Numbered from the stretch's first letter, positions 1 through 12,544 are shown. The stretch is 64,000 bases of DNA from Anisodus tanguticus (GCA_034509755.1 CM067551.1:20084501-20148500), one strand, 5' to 3'. Numbers and translations are program-made. Notes: generated by a model from the letters alone, not told the origin.

Positions 1-585
1 AGTTTTGATGGAATTGATGATATCTTTCTTTTGTTGATCAGTGAGATAATTATCCCACCAACCTTTCAATTGACCAGAGAATCCTGCGATGAGCAGTTCT
101 GCAATGGTCTTGTCTTGCGTACCATTTTGGGTTTTGTAGGCATTTACAACCATGGTCATTTGTTGGAGAAAACTGAGGATATTGTATTCAGTCATCCCAT
201 CTATGTTCCAATCATAAATGGAAGAGGCATTGAAATGGGATTGAGCAAGGGGTTTGACTATTCCTAAATCTGGGGCAAGAATAATCTATAATTGTTGTTG
301 TTGTACCTGTTGAATTGGTTTTTGCCAATCCATATTGTTAACAAAGGTTTTTTTGTTTTGGAATTGTTCTGGAGTATCACTGTCATCGGAGTCATGTGTT
401 AGAGCAGTGATTTTATTGGATGATTGTGGAGTATCCAGAACAACGTGTTATGTATTAGAACTGTTGGATTTTCTAATTCTACTTAATTGATCATGTATAG
501 CCTGAATAAATTCAGACTTGTTTTGTTGTATATTCTTGACACCATCTTTGGACACCTGAAAGGGTTTAAAGATTGGGATTTGGTT
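1..585 (-). pseudogene. Inverted fragment of florendovirus-like coat protein region
   Basis: The reverse complement matches the plus-strand viral sequence at about 2436-3000. Both read through an acidic Asp-Ser-rich stretch, then a Gln-rich stretch, then a core with the motif QLKGWWDNYL. This inverted copy retains a short stretch (NILSFLQQ) that the plus copy has partly lost. It has at least one stop and no usable start. The window edge cuts it, so its true length is unknown. Positions 586-734 continue in a virus-like, gene-free manner to the start of the plus copy. Confidence 0.75.
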
Positions 586-734
586 TTATCCAGACCAGAT
601 GAGAATCCTTTTTAGAGGTTCGGGTTCTTCTGAGGTTTTGTGCTTAGGATAGTCTGGGGTCGGTAAGTCCTTAACGAACGCAGTAGTTATATCCCACAGG
701 GAAAGCCTTTGATTGTAGGAAGAGTCTGGGTGCT

Positions 735-1985
735 TTGTTGGAGTTCCATAACATGGATCCGTTTCTCAACAGATCTACTTCTTGTGATTTTCGTTCATCT
801 TCTTTCATGGATTCAAAGAAGATAATAAACATCGAAGAAATCTTGATACAAGATTTTGAAAAATCTATCGATAATTGGGAAATACCGAGAGTAAATCGAG
901 ATCAGATTTACAAAAATTCCAAATACCAGTTATTCAAAACCGATTTCACTATCAAAACAGAGGAAAAGGATATCCAATTATCTCAACCTTTTGAAACAAT
1001 CCAATTACTTTCTCAAAAATCTTTGAAGAAACACAGAGAAAGGAATTACAAATATATTCATATTGGATTAGTCCAAGTAGGGATAAACCCTCACTAAGGA
1101 AGGATTAAACACCTCAATCTTTGCTATCTTGCTTGATGCCAGATTCACAAATTTTGAGGATTCCCTATTGAGTTATGTTGAGTCTAGTCTCTGCACATGA
1201 CCAATACCTTTTGACTGTTACCCAAATTTCTCAGTTTCTCTGAATGACAAAAATATCCAAAAAACTCTTGTCTTACAAATCAAGACACACAATTACCAAA
1301 TGCTTGAAGGATCAATTCCTGTAGCTATAATTTTTAGAATCCATTACAAAGCTATGACTTCAACTTTTACTACAAAAGTCAGATACCATAGTAAGAAAGG
1401 CGAAACCCTTCTTTTACAAACAGTTCTTTCCAGATCTAACACCGTAATACCAAGACCTATTAGGTGGAAGGACATTACCCTACCAGATGAATGGATCATG
1501 GAAGGTATAGTTAAACCTGAACCTATAGAGACTTTCCAACCAAATACCCGTCTTCGAGAAATAACTCAATACCAGGATGTTGAGTCAGTCTATCGTTCCA
1601 TAGAAAATCTACAAGTAGTAGATACGATGATTCTAGTTCCGTAGAAACCCTAGACTTAGGAAGAGTCTCACAGATTCCTTCAGTCATAAATACTCCTTAC
1701 AAAACAAAACCTAGACATTCTACGTCAGATTTACCCAATCTACGAAATGTAGACTACTCCAACGAAATACCGAGACCCGTTTATGAAAATTCCACAGTTA
1801 GAGAAAAGATAGAGGACCAAGAACCTACTAGTCCGACTTTTTCCTTGATTACAGAAAACATAGTAAACGAAATTGGTATTTTAGAAAAAGAATTCCAAAT
1901 AGATAAGAAATTCCTACAAAATGATTTTTATGAAAAATACAACCTAGAAAAACGAATTTGGTTCTTCAAAAACCTTTTCAAGTAC
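735..1985 (+). pseudogene. Endogenous pararetrovirus movement protein remnant
   Basis: The 30K-type movement protein lets plant viruses pass through plasmodesmata. Two open segments remain (735-1097 and 1300-1644) in different frames, with stops and a frameshift between them and a stop at 1642. The first segment ends in YIHIGLVQVGINP, a motif typical of Caulimoviridae movement proteins. The second carries the Pro-rich, Thr-rich piece before the C-terminal Leu/Glu-rich part. The stretch 1645-1985 continues in frame with the second segment as a charged linker. The likely start is the ATG at 753. It is not functional. Confidence 0.75.
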
Positions 1986-2520
1986 TAGGAGGCAACTACA
2001 GGAAAACTTCTATGAGTTTGTTAATGAACATAGGATAAACATCCTTTTCTTTGACTGGTTCGATTATTATTCCTCCGAAAATTCCATTGATTATCCCTTT
2101 TCTAGTACGGTAAATCCCGTCACCACTAGGAAAAAGACACCGGAGTGGGAAACCCTAGGTGATTCTAGAAAAATCCAGTCCAACCACCCTCATCTACAAG
2201 GTATTAAGCTAAACATTCATGGTTGCCCTGTATACGCGATTACTCTTAAGAATCCAGCAGAGGATGAAAAAACAAATACATGGAATATCCCCGCACAAAA
2301 TAATTTCACCAATATCAGTTTGAATACCCTAGGAAAACAACTCGATAGGGCAGAAAAACACATAAAACCAACCCTTTAGTCACCATAGATTCCACAGGAA
2401 CGACTAAGGATATGAAATTGAAAAGCCAAAGCCCTATCTTTAAACCCTTTCAGGTGTTCAAAGATGGTGTCAAAAATATCCAGCAAATCAAGTCTAAATT
2501 TATTCAGGTTATAGGATCAA
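1986..2520 (+). pseudogene. Polyprotein linker between movement and coat protein
   Basis: This continues the viral polyprotein in a shifted frame. Visible motifs are an aromatic patch (NILFFDWFDYY), a Trp-containing TPEWETLGD motif, and QNNFTNISLNTLGKQL. From memory, these resemble the region between movement protein and capsid in petuvirus/florendovirus polyproteins. A stop after about 2380 ends the open stretch. No separate function can be assigned. Confidence 0.55.
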
Positions 2521-3555
2521 TTGAGTAGAATTGGGACATCCAATAGTTCTAATACAGAACACGTTGTTCTGGATAGTCCACAATCATCCAATAAAATCAC
2601 TGTTCTAACACATGATTCCGACGACAGTGATACTCTAGAACAATTCCAAAACAAAAAACCCTTTGTTAACCATATGGATTGCAAAAAACCAATACAAAAG
2701 GTACAACAACAATAATTACAGATTACTCCCGCCCCAGATTTAGGAATAGTCAAACCTCTTGCTCAATCACATTTCAATGCCTCTTCCATTTATGATTGGA
2801 ACATAGATGGGATGATCGAATACAATTTTCTCTACCAAATGACCATGGCCTCAAATTCCTACAAAACTCAAAATGGTATGCAAGACAAGACCATTGTGGA
2901 ACTGCTCATCGCAGGATTCTCAGATCAATTGAAAGGTTGGTGGGATAATTATCTCACTAATCAACAAAAGAAAGATATCATCAATTCCATCAAAAGTGAT
3001 GAAGAAGGAATACCTATCTTCGATGAACAAGGTGAACCCCTACAAGATGCCGAAGCAACCTTGATTCTCACAATCTCTTTAAACTTCATAGGAGATTCTT
3101 CGTATTTGAAAGATAAAAATGCCGAGTTACTTTCTAACCTCAAATGCAAAAAACTCAGTGATTTCCAATGGTATAAAAATACCTTCTTAACTAGAGTTAA
3201 ACTCAGGGAAGATTCCAACCAGACATTTTGGAAAGAGAAATTCTCAGTCGGACTACCTACCCTTTTAGGAGAAAAGGTTAGGAACAAAATCAAAGAGAAT
3301 TGTGGTAAACAGATTATACCCTACAGTGAGTTTACATACGGACAACTAGTCCGTATAACTCAACAGGAGGGTCTAAAGTTCTGTCAAGACTTGAAATTAC
3401 AAAAACATCTCAAACTGGAGCTAAAGAGAATTGTGGTAAATAGATTATACCCTACAGTGAGTTTACATACGGACATCTAGTCAGTATAACTCAATAGGAG
3501 GGTCTAAAGATCTGTTAAGACCTGAAATTACAAAAACATCTCAAACTGGAACTAA
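2521..3555 (+). pseudogene. Pararetrovirus coat protein core remnant
   Basis: Two open segments (2521-2715, 2812-3480) encode the coat protein amino half and core. The core shows LLIAGFSDQLKGWWDNYL, followed by a charged region and the LSDFQWYKNTFLTRVKLR stretch, as in plant pararetroviral capsids of florendovirus type. The segments are separated by stops, and the second ends inside a tandem duplication. In the parent virus this would be a single domain of a long polyprotein that packages the DNA genome. Confidence 0.75.
3294..3555 (+). repeat. 131-bp tandem duplication inside coat protein
   Basis: About 130 bases starting near 3294 recur from 3425 with a handful of substitutions (offset 131). 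The second unit introduces in-frame stops, so the duplication arose in, or helped inactivate, this copy. Confidence 0.85.
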
Positions 3556-4271
3556 AGAAAACTAGGTGCGAACTTGGTACTTTTTGCAAACAGTTTGATA
3601 CGAATTTTTCAAAACCCTCTTCTAGTTGTACAGGAAACTGTAGCAAGACTCATAAATCCCTTAAGAGTACTTCGAGAGTTTACAAAAAGAGAGATTTCAG
3701 CAAGACAAACGAAGAGTATTACAAAAACCCTTAGAAAAATACTCACTATTCCAAAAAACCAAATTCCAAAAAAACTGATTCCAAATACAAGAAAATTACA
3801 TGTTACAAATGCCACAAAAATGGCCATACATCGAGATACTTCAAAATGAATAAAAAATTACAAGAATTGAAGCTTGACGATGAAGTCACCCAAAAAATCT
3901 CCAATCTTCTCATTGATTCCACCAATTCAAATGTCAAGTCAGAACCTGACTACTTTTCTATGTCTTTTGAACACAACAAAGCCCTTCAAATAGATGAATT
4001 GCTTACAACCAGTTCATCTGAAAAAACTGATAAGGGTAAGGGAAAACATGTTTGTGCTTTAAGCAAAGATTAAGAATTCGTATTAGAAATTGTTAAACAC
4101 GTAGATGTTCAACACCAAAAGGATTATCTGGATAGACTCCTCAAATCCTTTACAGACGAGAAAAAAGATATTCACAACTCCGTTATCTTAGGAACATTGT
4201 TTATAAATCTTATCACCCTTTATAAGATAGATAATAATTTCATCCCCTTAGATTCCAATAATAAGAATTGA
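3556..4271 (+). pseudogene. Coat protein C-terminus with degenerate zinc knuckle
   Basis: A basic Lys/Ser/Thr-rich stretch leads to a CCHC-type knuckle at 3800-3830 (CYKCHKNGHTSRYF). The fourth ligand, normally Cys, is Phe (codon TTC where TGC is expected). After it comes the MNKKLQELKLDDEV segment and an acidic tail (open 3846-4073). A further open stretch, beginning near 4074, reads VKHVDVQHQKDYLDRLLKSF. Such a knuckle binds the pregenomic RNA in retro- and pararetroviruses; here it is broken. A protease and RT would be expected next in a one-component virus but are absent. Confidence 0.7.
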
Positions 4272-5226
4272 AAATTCTCTTTTCTGACAAAACCAAAATC
4301 TAGAGACCTCGATATGATAAAAACTTATTCTTGTCATCTAGGTGAATTAAGGAATAGTTTTTTAGATCAGAATTCTTAGTCTCCTAGAAACCATGATACT
4401 AGTTCCATCAAAAAAATTGATGCCTTTACATACACAACTTTTGAATCAAGTTTTACAACATCAAAAATATTTTCAAAATATTGCATCAAAAATATTTCCT
4501 GTAAATTGATTCCTAATAAATTTTGCTTTGAAAAACTTTTAATTAGTGATTTCCTCAAAACCAGGAGAGAAAACCCATAGGTTTCCGATACTGGTTACAA
4601 TGCAGAAATGTCCTATCACTGTCCCCTGCCCCACTGTTTGGGCTACAAGGACAAGATATCCAGGAAAGACATGCGAGAATTCGGGCAATACTGTGTCTAC
4701 GCGATGTGTGGAGCCTTACTCCAAAAGAGAACGGAAGAGGTATCTCTGCCAATAAATACATCAGTTGTTGCACCACAACAACAAACAAATTCCATGGCAC
4801 CAAAAAAACCCATAAACTCCACCACTTCCAAACCAATAAAAGAAGAAAATGAAAAATTCCCTGCAAAAACTACTATCGAAAACCCCCTGACATGATATGA
4901 CACAGTTATGAAAAAAGAAAATGAAAATGCCGCAAAGATCGTGCGAAAAACACCAAAGAACTCTCGCACAGGAAATTACTGCTCAGAATCTTCTGCAACT
5001 CCTTGCGAAATCCCCGAAACTACAGCAGGCATTGATACAACTTCAAATTCCCAAACAAGAAGTTGCTCAAAGCTCAGGAGAGGAAAAAACCTTTCAAAAT
5101 TTTACAAAAATCGAGAAAGGAGAATCTTCAAAAAACTTTTCTAAAAAACAATTTTCAAAAACCCAACTTGAGAAAGAAGAATCTTCAAAAACCCTTTCTC
5201 AAAAACAATTTTAAAAAAATCAACTT
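4272..5226 (+). pseudogene. Viral polyprotein linker, Gln/Lys/Ser-rich
   Basis: The region is open only in patches in alternating frames (4608-4895, then 4921-5214). The 4608-4895 part has a Cys/His-containing segment (CPLPHCLGYKDK) followed by a Pro/Thr-rich linker. The 4921-5214 part is Gln/Lys-rich with repeated KEESSKT-like units and looks like a flexible tether. It joins the coat protein region to the Trp-rich domain downstream. No RT, RNase H or protease motif was found in any frame here. Confidence 0.5.
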
Positions 5227-6186
5227 GTGGTACCACAAGTCCCCAAAAAACCTGCTCCTAAATTTTTCATAATACCGTTTTTTCAAAATATTATGACTCT
5301 TGAAAAAGGATTTTTTAATGATGACCGTTTTTTAGCATTGCAAAATTATTTTGGACAAAGATGGTTTTACAAATCATGGGATATTTTAAACCCCCCATAT
5401 TTTTACCAAGCTATCCTTGAAATATCAAGATCAACGACAATTAAAAATAATTTTTATAAAAATAACCCAGATCCCTCTTATTCTATTTGCAAAATACTTA
5501 ATGTAATTGCTCAAAGCGATTGGGGGAATGATCTGTCTCAACTCCTAAATTTCCCAGATACCCATAAAAATGAACCATTTTTTTATATTCCTTTTAATTA
5601 CTGGGATTACCAACAAACTTGGTTCAATTCCTTTTTCATTCAAAATACCAACCAACGCCACACTTGGCTTTTCCATTTTGATACCTCATGTAATCCATCA
5701 CAATTTCCAACATGGTGGGAGCAATTCGGATCCACCCTAAAAATACAAAAACCCCAAGTCACTAAATCATTTAGCCTCTTTAAATCCCAATATAACCCTT
5801 CTAAGGAAGAAAAATGATTTGTGCCACTGCACCTTTTTCACACCAAATTCCACTTACCATGGGTATTCACATGGTTCATAGATTATTCGGACAATAAAAT
5901 TCCAACGATCTGAAGAGATTCAAAGATAGATGGTGGGACACCTTTAAAATACCATTAAGTCTCACACCACAAAAGGTCCATGAATTGTTAAATGCCCGAA
6001 AATCCATTCTGATACAGGTGCCTCTACAAACACCACCGGCACCACTACAAACACCGGAGCACACCCAGTTCCTTTCACGGAAATCCCAGATGGCCTCAAT
6101 GCTTGCAGCGGCCAAAAATCTAGAAGAAATGCAAGCCATAATTCTGAAATTTGCACCGTCTTCATCAAAACAAGGCTCTTCATCAT
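5227..6186 (+). pseudogene. Trp/aromatic-rich domain of RT-less viral polyprotein
   Basis: A 196-codon open segment (5227-5817) contains NYWDYQQTWFNSFFIQN, HTWLFHFD and FPTWWEQFG. After the stop the same protein continues in other frames (LFHTKFHLPWVFTWF, then FKDRWWDTFK), ending with an alanine/Met-rich tail (5985-6186). I recall this aromatic domain as common in plant genomes next to pararetroviral movement and coat domains, but I cannot name a function. It is the last coding part before the viral promoter. Stops and frameshifts make it a pseudogene. Confidence 0.55.
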
Positions 6187-6377
6187 AAGAAGAAGAACCA
6201 TAAATTGATATTGAAGACAGTCCGGTTTTTGGCAATAGTGGATTCTGAAGAAAGTTGCCAAAAGAATTCAAATTACCCGGAGTAGAGTTCAGACAAAATT
6301 CCGACAAAAGAAAGTGCCTTTCAAAAAGCAAAAAGTAAAAGCAAAGATTCCAGCAATAATTCAAGAAAATGCCAAAA

Positions 6378-6436
6378 GGATGAATAGTCATTCTCCACTT
6401 GGATGAATAGTTATTCTCCACTCGGATGAATAGTTA
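6378..6436 (+). repeat. 23-bp tandem repeat upstream of viral TATA
   Basis: Two full units and one partial unit of a 23-bp motif (GGATGAATAGTTATTCTCC core) begin at 6378, 6401 and 6424. They lie 40-100 bp upstream of the TATA box, where pararetroviral enhancers sit, so an enhancer role is plausible but inferred. Confidence 0.7.
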
Positions 6437-6474
6437 GATTCCCTTTTATTTACCAAAATACCGTGCAAAACTCT

Positions 6475-6481
6475 TATAAAA
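6475..6481 (+). promoter_or_regulatory. TATA box of the florendovirus-like element
   Basis: TATAAAAAG lies after the last coding domain and before a pyrimidine-rich stretch, the usual position of the pregenomic RNA promoter in Caulimoviridae. Transcription would start near 6505. Confidence 0.5.
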
Positions 6482-7011
6482 AGAGACTCCCTCTCCCTTA
6501 GTTAGATAAGACATTTTTTCCTAAGTCTTTCTCTTTCTAAACTTTAGATTCTAGAGAGAAGTGAGAGCCTTAAAGAAAATCCCCTTTAGGTTAGATCAAA
6601 ATACCCCTGAAAATAGAAATATGATTCAGTTCATATGATTCATATCATATGACTCATATCATATGATCCAAAATACCTTAGAAATTCCCAAGGTATATCT
6701 CCTTGACAAAATACTTTGTAAATTTTAATATTTTAAATGAATATGATTATGGACGGTACTACCTCCTAATCTTTTAAATACTTCATGCTTTTAAATTCTT
6801 TAAATTCCTGCATTAAATACTTGGCTGGTTCTACCACCTATTTGATTTAAATTCCCGAAGAACCTTTGATTTATGGTTTCCATAACTGAAACCTTAAATT
6901 GTAAGTTAGTCTTTATTTGCTTTCTGCATATTTCAATTATCTTTTAATTTTTCAATACCTTATATTCCGATTCCTTCCCTGTCTGTTATCCCCTTTAGAT
7001 CCTCGGCCTAA
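6482..7011. other. Viral leader remnant and gene-free spacer
   Basis: There is no open frame of note. Around 6630-6670 there is an imperfect tandem array of CATATGATTCATAT-like units. The viral sequence fades out before the TA microsatellite at 7017. Confidence 0.5.
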
Positions 7012-8460
7012 GTTTGATATATATATATATATATATATATATGTGCGGAATGTGCAACCTGATCCAATATAGTATATATGTATTTGTTGTGGAACATGTA
7101 ACCCGGTCCAATATATTATATATATATTGCAAAACGTGCAACCCGATCCAATATATGTATATATGTATATAATGCATGAATGACAATGAAACATTCTGAA
7201 CTTATTAGATGACATAATATCCTTGTACCTTCGGCTAACATTGAGGATATCAACATCTTTTCCACATACCTCAATAAGGATTTAGAAACATATTTAGACA
7301 TGCTTTTAACATATGAATCAATAATATGAACATTCCTCAACTACTAAGAATAGAGTAATTTATGAAACAACATTATTGTTACGTTTCGTACATAGAACAT
7401 GCCAAAAGAAAGAAAGAGCCTTGCATACCTTGTTATTGAAGTTATTTAAGTCCCACGGGTCCTTGTAAGCTCTATGAATGATTATCTACATCATACGGAT
7501 GATTTAAATTATAATCGGATCAATATACTATTAATAAATTCATTGAGATATTTTATCGAACACCTTGTATGCATAGAATCTATGTTTCTTATATATGGAA
7601 ATTTATACATGTAGCAAAATAATCAGCCTTCCTAATCCTCCTCCTTAACTACTACAATATCCATAATCATTCAACAATTTCATACCCAACCTACAAATCC
7701 ATATAGGCAGCCCCAACAATGCCCAACAAGTCCTAACATTTCTGATACTCACTTTAGCAACTAGTAGCAAGAATCATGCTCCATAACTTGTATAATCTCA
7801 AGACAAGAAGGATTACCTCTTTTTAGCGCAACAACGAGCGTCGTCGAACAACCTTTCACCCAAACCGGATTCCGACGAGCGGAAATAGGACCCAAAAATT
7901 TACTTGAGCTAGAACTTCCTCGAAACTCAAGGTCTTTGCTTAATTTCTGAATGTTCAAGCTTGTTCAAGGATTCGATTTTGCTGGAGCTAAGGTCCAAAA
8001 CGCCATGAATGTTTTCCTCTTTTGGGCGAGCGAAAGCTTACTGAAAATCTCCTAATTTGGCTGAGAATTTTCAGAGGGCTATCAATTGAGATTTACTCCT
8101 TCTAATAGAAGTGTAACAATTACTTCTCCAAGAAAAAATTTCTATAGAAGCTTAACAGATGAAGACATTTTAATAATAGATAAGGGGTAATGTCCCACTA
8201 AATATTATTCCCATTAAGATTAATTAATCCCACAATTAATCAATTATGCACAATTAATTTCTTGATTCCAATTCACTTAAATCTTAATAACTTATAAGAC
8301 CTTCATATACTCAATGTCATAATTTTGTAATATGACACTAGTTCATAACCTCTTTGGAGATATACAACTATTATTATTAATCCACGTCGTTACCGAGGCC
8401 TAGGTCTACTTGCCTACGTTTATGTGCTCAAACCATCACCCGAAAGTATGGGGTGTTACA
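7012..8460 (-). repeat. 3' LTR, truncated at the TA microsatellite
   Basis: It matches the right LTR from about 13930 to 15429. It lacks the roughly 550 bp that end in TGGGTCATGACA, because the sequence stops at a TA run (7017-7042). It also lacks an 80-bp piece present near 14990-15070 and a piece near 15280-15370 of the other LTR. Confidence 0.8.
7017..7042. repeat. TA microsatellite
   Basis: About 13 TA units at the junction between the viral remnant and the truncated LTR. The full-length LTR also has TA runs at this point, so the array is part of the LTR and is also its breakpoint. Confidence 0.95.
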
Positions 8461-8474
8461 TCCTCTCCCCCTTA
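8461..8474 (-). other. Polypurine tract
   Basis: On the minus strand the bases TAAGGGGGAGAGGA directly precede the 3' LTR start TGTAACACCCC. This is the plus-strand primer of an LTR element and fixes the orientation. Confidence 0.85.
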
Positions 8475-11400
8475 GAAACATTTGTCCTCGAATGTTGGGG
8501 TGACATATCTAATTTTGTCACAGTAAAATGAACACACAGATGATCAAGTTTAGTAAAAGTAAGAGAGGAAATATCAAATAGACTATATGTTCATTGTTCA
8601 GCCAGTCATGATAACAAAGGAACAAACCTAACTAACATAAACCAATTCTAGGAAACTAAAGTAGCTACGTACTTATAGTACCTAACATTTGAAATATTCG
8701 CAGTACTAGGTGGTCTTCTACGGTACTATTGTACTCCAATTCATTAAAACATGGGATAAGACACTCATGGATTAATTCAGATTATCATTTAAAATAGTGA
8801 GAAGATACATATCAATTTATGACCACTTCCAAAGAACAGACTCAAGTTCAGGACAATTACATGCACTTAAAGGGTTTCCATAGCTTAGAATAATGACAAG
8901 GAGGAACCCCTGACCTAGAGAAAATCATAATGGAGCTGAGTTGAACTACTCAAAGATTCATCTTGATCTCATGAGTAAGATACATCACTCAATGATATTC
9001 TATAAGCATGTAACACCTCTTACAACTCCACATACAAAATGAAATAAACACTTAGTGGCACCTTCTAGTTCTAATATTCAGTAATCTTTGTGTGAAGCAA
9101 TCTTCACTTAGCCAATTGGTTAAATATAAAGTTAATAGGTTGATGAATTATTGCCTAGGTCTGTAGTATAAATCATGCATCCTTCATATTCAAACAACAT
9201 GCAAAGAAGATGGAGGGTCATGACATCTAGTTTAAAGTCCTATATGCATCATAGTTATTAAAACAATAAACAAATCAGTGCAAATAACCATGCTTCAACT
9301 GTTCTATTATCCCATGACTAATTTAGATCAAGTTCACAGGTTCCTTCTAACTTCACAGTCTCACAGCTAGTGTTTGAATCATTTCAGATGATCATTTTGG
9401 GCACACATAAAGAAATAGGCAACCAGAAAATGTATCTTGCTAAAGCAGTTCACACTTAACAGGTTAAAAATAAGAAGGGTTGGGGAAGCATGTTTATGTG
9501 AACACAAGGACTAGATTCAAGATTCAGATCAGGCCAAGCATATACATAGTTAACAAGGGTAGCAAGTATGATTCTTGAAACAAGTAAACATGAGACATTC
9601 TCTGTCTATCTGCCTCAGAAAATTGGTCCACACATATGCTAAATCAAACTACTGACTTTGGTGTAATAACTCAAGTATGTAAGAATCTAGGTTTTAGTTT
9701 AAAACAGTTGACATTAAGTACTCTGAAAAGTAAATGAACTTCAAGCTGGACACATGAGCATGGTGGAGAAACCAGACATAAGCTGAATAAACAAAACACC
9801 TAATATTATTATTTAGCATATAGCTTTTTAGATTCCAGTCCTTACTTTACATTACCATGTAACTGTTCTCTTGTACAACTTAACAGCTGAACCAAACAGG
9901 AGAGGAAAGACCAAGTTAAACATGTTGAAGGCATCCTAGGTAATGTAACACATCCTTCCATTCAGACCAATATCTGGGAAGAACACATAGTACTTAGGCA
10001 AATTGTAAACATATAGGTTAATTGTAAAGAAAGAGGAGAACTTAGTTCATACACATGCTCATACTTGGACTTTATCAGACTGACTCTAACATAAAAAAAC
10101 CCTTCTTTCTACAATCAAACTTAGGACCACATCTTTTTACTTGGCAGTTTAGCAGACCACTATGATGATGCTCTTAATTTAATTCTCTCTATTAAAGCTC
10201 ACATATAGTGTGTTAATGGAACATGTATACACAACAATCTCAAATACTTTACCAAGGCCCAAATAGGTTAAAGACAAGTTGTTTCATGCATTGTACATGA
10301 TATGGTGTAAGATGCAGGATCTAATTAGAATGATTCTCAGGTTAGCTCAGAGTCATGTTGTTTAGTGTGTCAATTAGGACCTAGGTCAGAGAGGAACATA
10401 GCCTTGGTCATGGCAATTTAGAACTCAAAATCATCACATAGTCTAAAACAGGCACAAAGTCATAGGAGAACATAATTTGAACATAGCACATCAGGGTTGG
10501 TATAGTTCTACATGTTAACTAATATCTTTATCACTATTTTACTCCTATGACATATGCAAATAACCAAATTATCCCTTTGATCTATCTATTTACATTAACA
10601 AATATGAACCAACTTAGCTTCTACCTAGGCATATGCATATTAGAGTACTTAGCACAGCCTTTTTGTATGTAACTTATCATTTTTCAACTTAGCATGGGAG
10701 CAGTCCAAACATGTACTATCTAGGAACTGGTTATACAATTCTCAGATTTTAGAATTTATCCAACAAGGCATTAAATTAGGTGATTCAGGCTTCAAGCTAA
10801 CATTTCCAGATTCAACATATGAAAGTATGTAGGCATGATATTCAACATGACATTTTAACATAGTTAGACATCACCCTGAGTTTCTAAAAGGCTTAATGCT
10901 TACTATTTTAATTTGAAAATGCAAACATGTTACTTACCAAGACTTAAGTCTACAGGAACAGAAACAAAGCAAAATTATGTGACACTAAGGCTAATACATG
11001 TGAACAGAACATGAGATAAGATATACATAAGCAGGGCAAAGTCACAACAAGTCATGCAAGTGATTATTTCTCTCAAACTATCCGCAGACATCCTAAGGTA
11101 GATGTGAATAGCTTACATTGGCACAACATGCTATCATTCATGGCTCAAAACAACAACACATGGATTCTGGGTTGGATAAGAAATATTAAACAGATATACA
11201 GACCCCATTTACTCATATATTTAAGCTAAACAAGTCTAGGAGAACCTACAGAACCTATCTTAAGCCTAGATTAGCATAAATGAATACATGATAGACATGA
11301 AAATAAGTTAAAAAAAACATCAGCACATATGCTACTCTCATGACTTAAATTAGCTTAGCAGATACATGCTTAGAATGATGTGAACTAAAACAAACTTATT

Positions 11401-12544
11401 AGCACCCAATAGGCACCTTAAGTTCATATTAAGCCCAAACTATCATTTAAACTAGGTGTGATGTTGCTCATGTTTAGACAAGTTCATTGTTCTCAAGGAT
11501 CATTAGACAAACAAATATTCTAAGTCTTGTAAACCTATACCTATTCTAAACTAGTTACATATGACATTCATGAGTCAAAACAGATTCAGTATCACATATT
11601 AAGGACAAGTACACATGTGGAGTTCAATCAATTTTTTTTCTAGTCTAGGAAGTTTACACAACAGTATGCATTCATAGAAGGTAACAAAGTATTAATAGCA
11701 AGGATAGGATATCATGGAATCAAATTTGAAGCTAAACATATCATTGGAAAACCACACTTAGTCTATATTACTTCAAATCATTGAATATCACATAGAAAGA
11801 CCAAGAGCAGAAAGCCAACATAATCTCTAGGCTTATATTAAGCTCATATTACTATGGTAATCATGTGAAAAAGGTAATAGGAACTATACAAGTCTTTTTA
11901 TTATAACCAATAAGTTATAGATTACCCCTAAACTCACGTTGGATCCATATTAAGTCAAAATCATCCCTAATGGACATTAATCACTCCTAAATCGGTTTTG
12001 AATAAGGTTATTATTGCCTAGCTATGCATACACAACAGATTTAAGGCCATCTCATGACTTAACTAAAACCACATACCAATCACACACTTCAAGATCCTAA
12101 TAAGCATGTTCATATAGATTCATATCATCACCACACTAACTGTACAACAATCTTATCAATCCACAGACAAAATCCATATACTTCTTCGATTAATCCAAAC
12201 ATATAACCAGGTACTAGTTAAACACAATGATTTATTTAAAGGTACTAATATAAGGATCTTATAGATTATTAGGATAGGTGCTAGGACAATGTTGTGATCC
12301 TGTTAGTGTACATGTACTATCCTATCTTGGTCCTATATATGAGCCTCGATCAGACACACTTTGAAGTAGAACCCTCTTATCCTTACTAACCACTCGCCTT
12401 CTCCTGGCCAGCCTATTTTCTTCCTCCTCCGCGTATCCCATAACATAGACCGACGAGCCCTGATTAATGGACCCCAAGATTGTGGACTATCCGAACCTCA
12501 AAAGAGTCGAGATCAGTGAATGAAATGAATACCCTGTCATAGCA
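8475..12544 (-). other. Gene-free internal region of the LARD-like element
   Basis: Four kilobases without a convincing open frame on either strand. The sequence is not low-complexity and shows no match to RT, RNase H or integrase motifs in six frames. It may be a captured or simply decayed internal domain. Confidence 0.6.

Noticed and set aside
5876..6421. 181-codon minus-strand frame
   Set aside because: It is antisense to the viral Trp-rich domain tail and crosses the promoter repeats; no signature.
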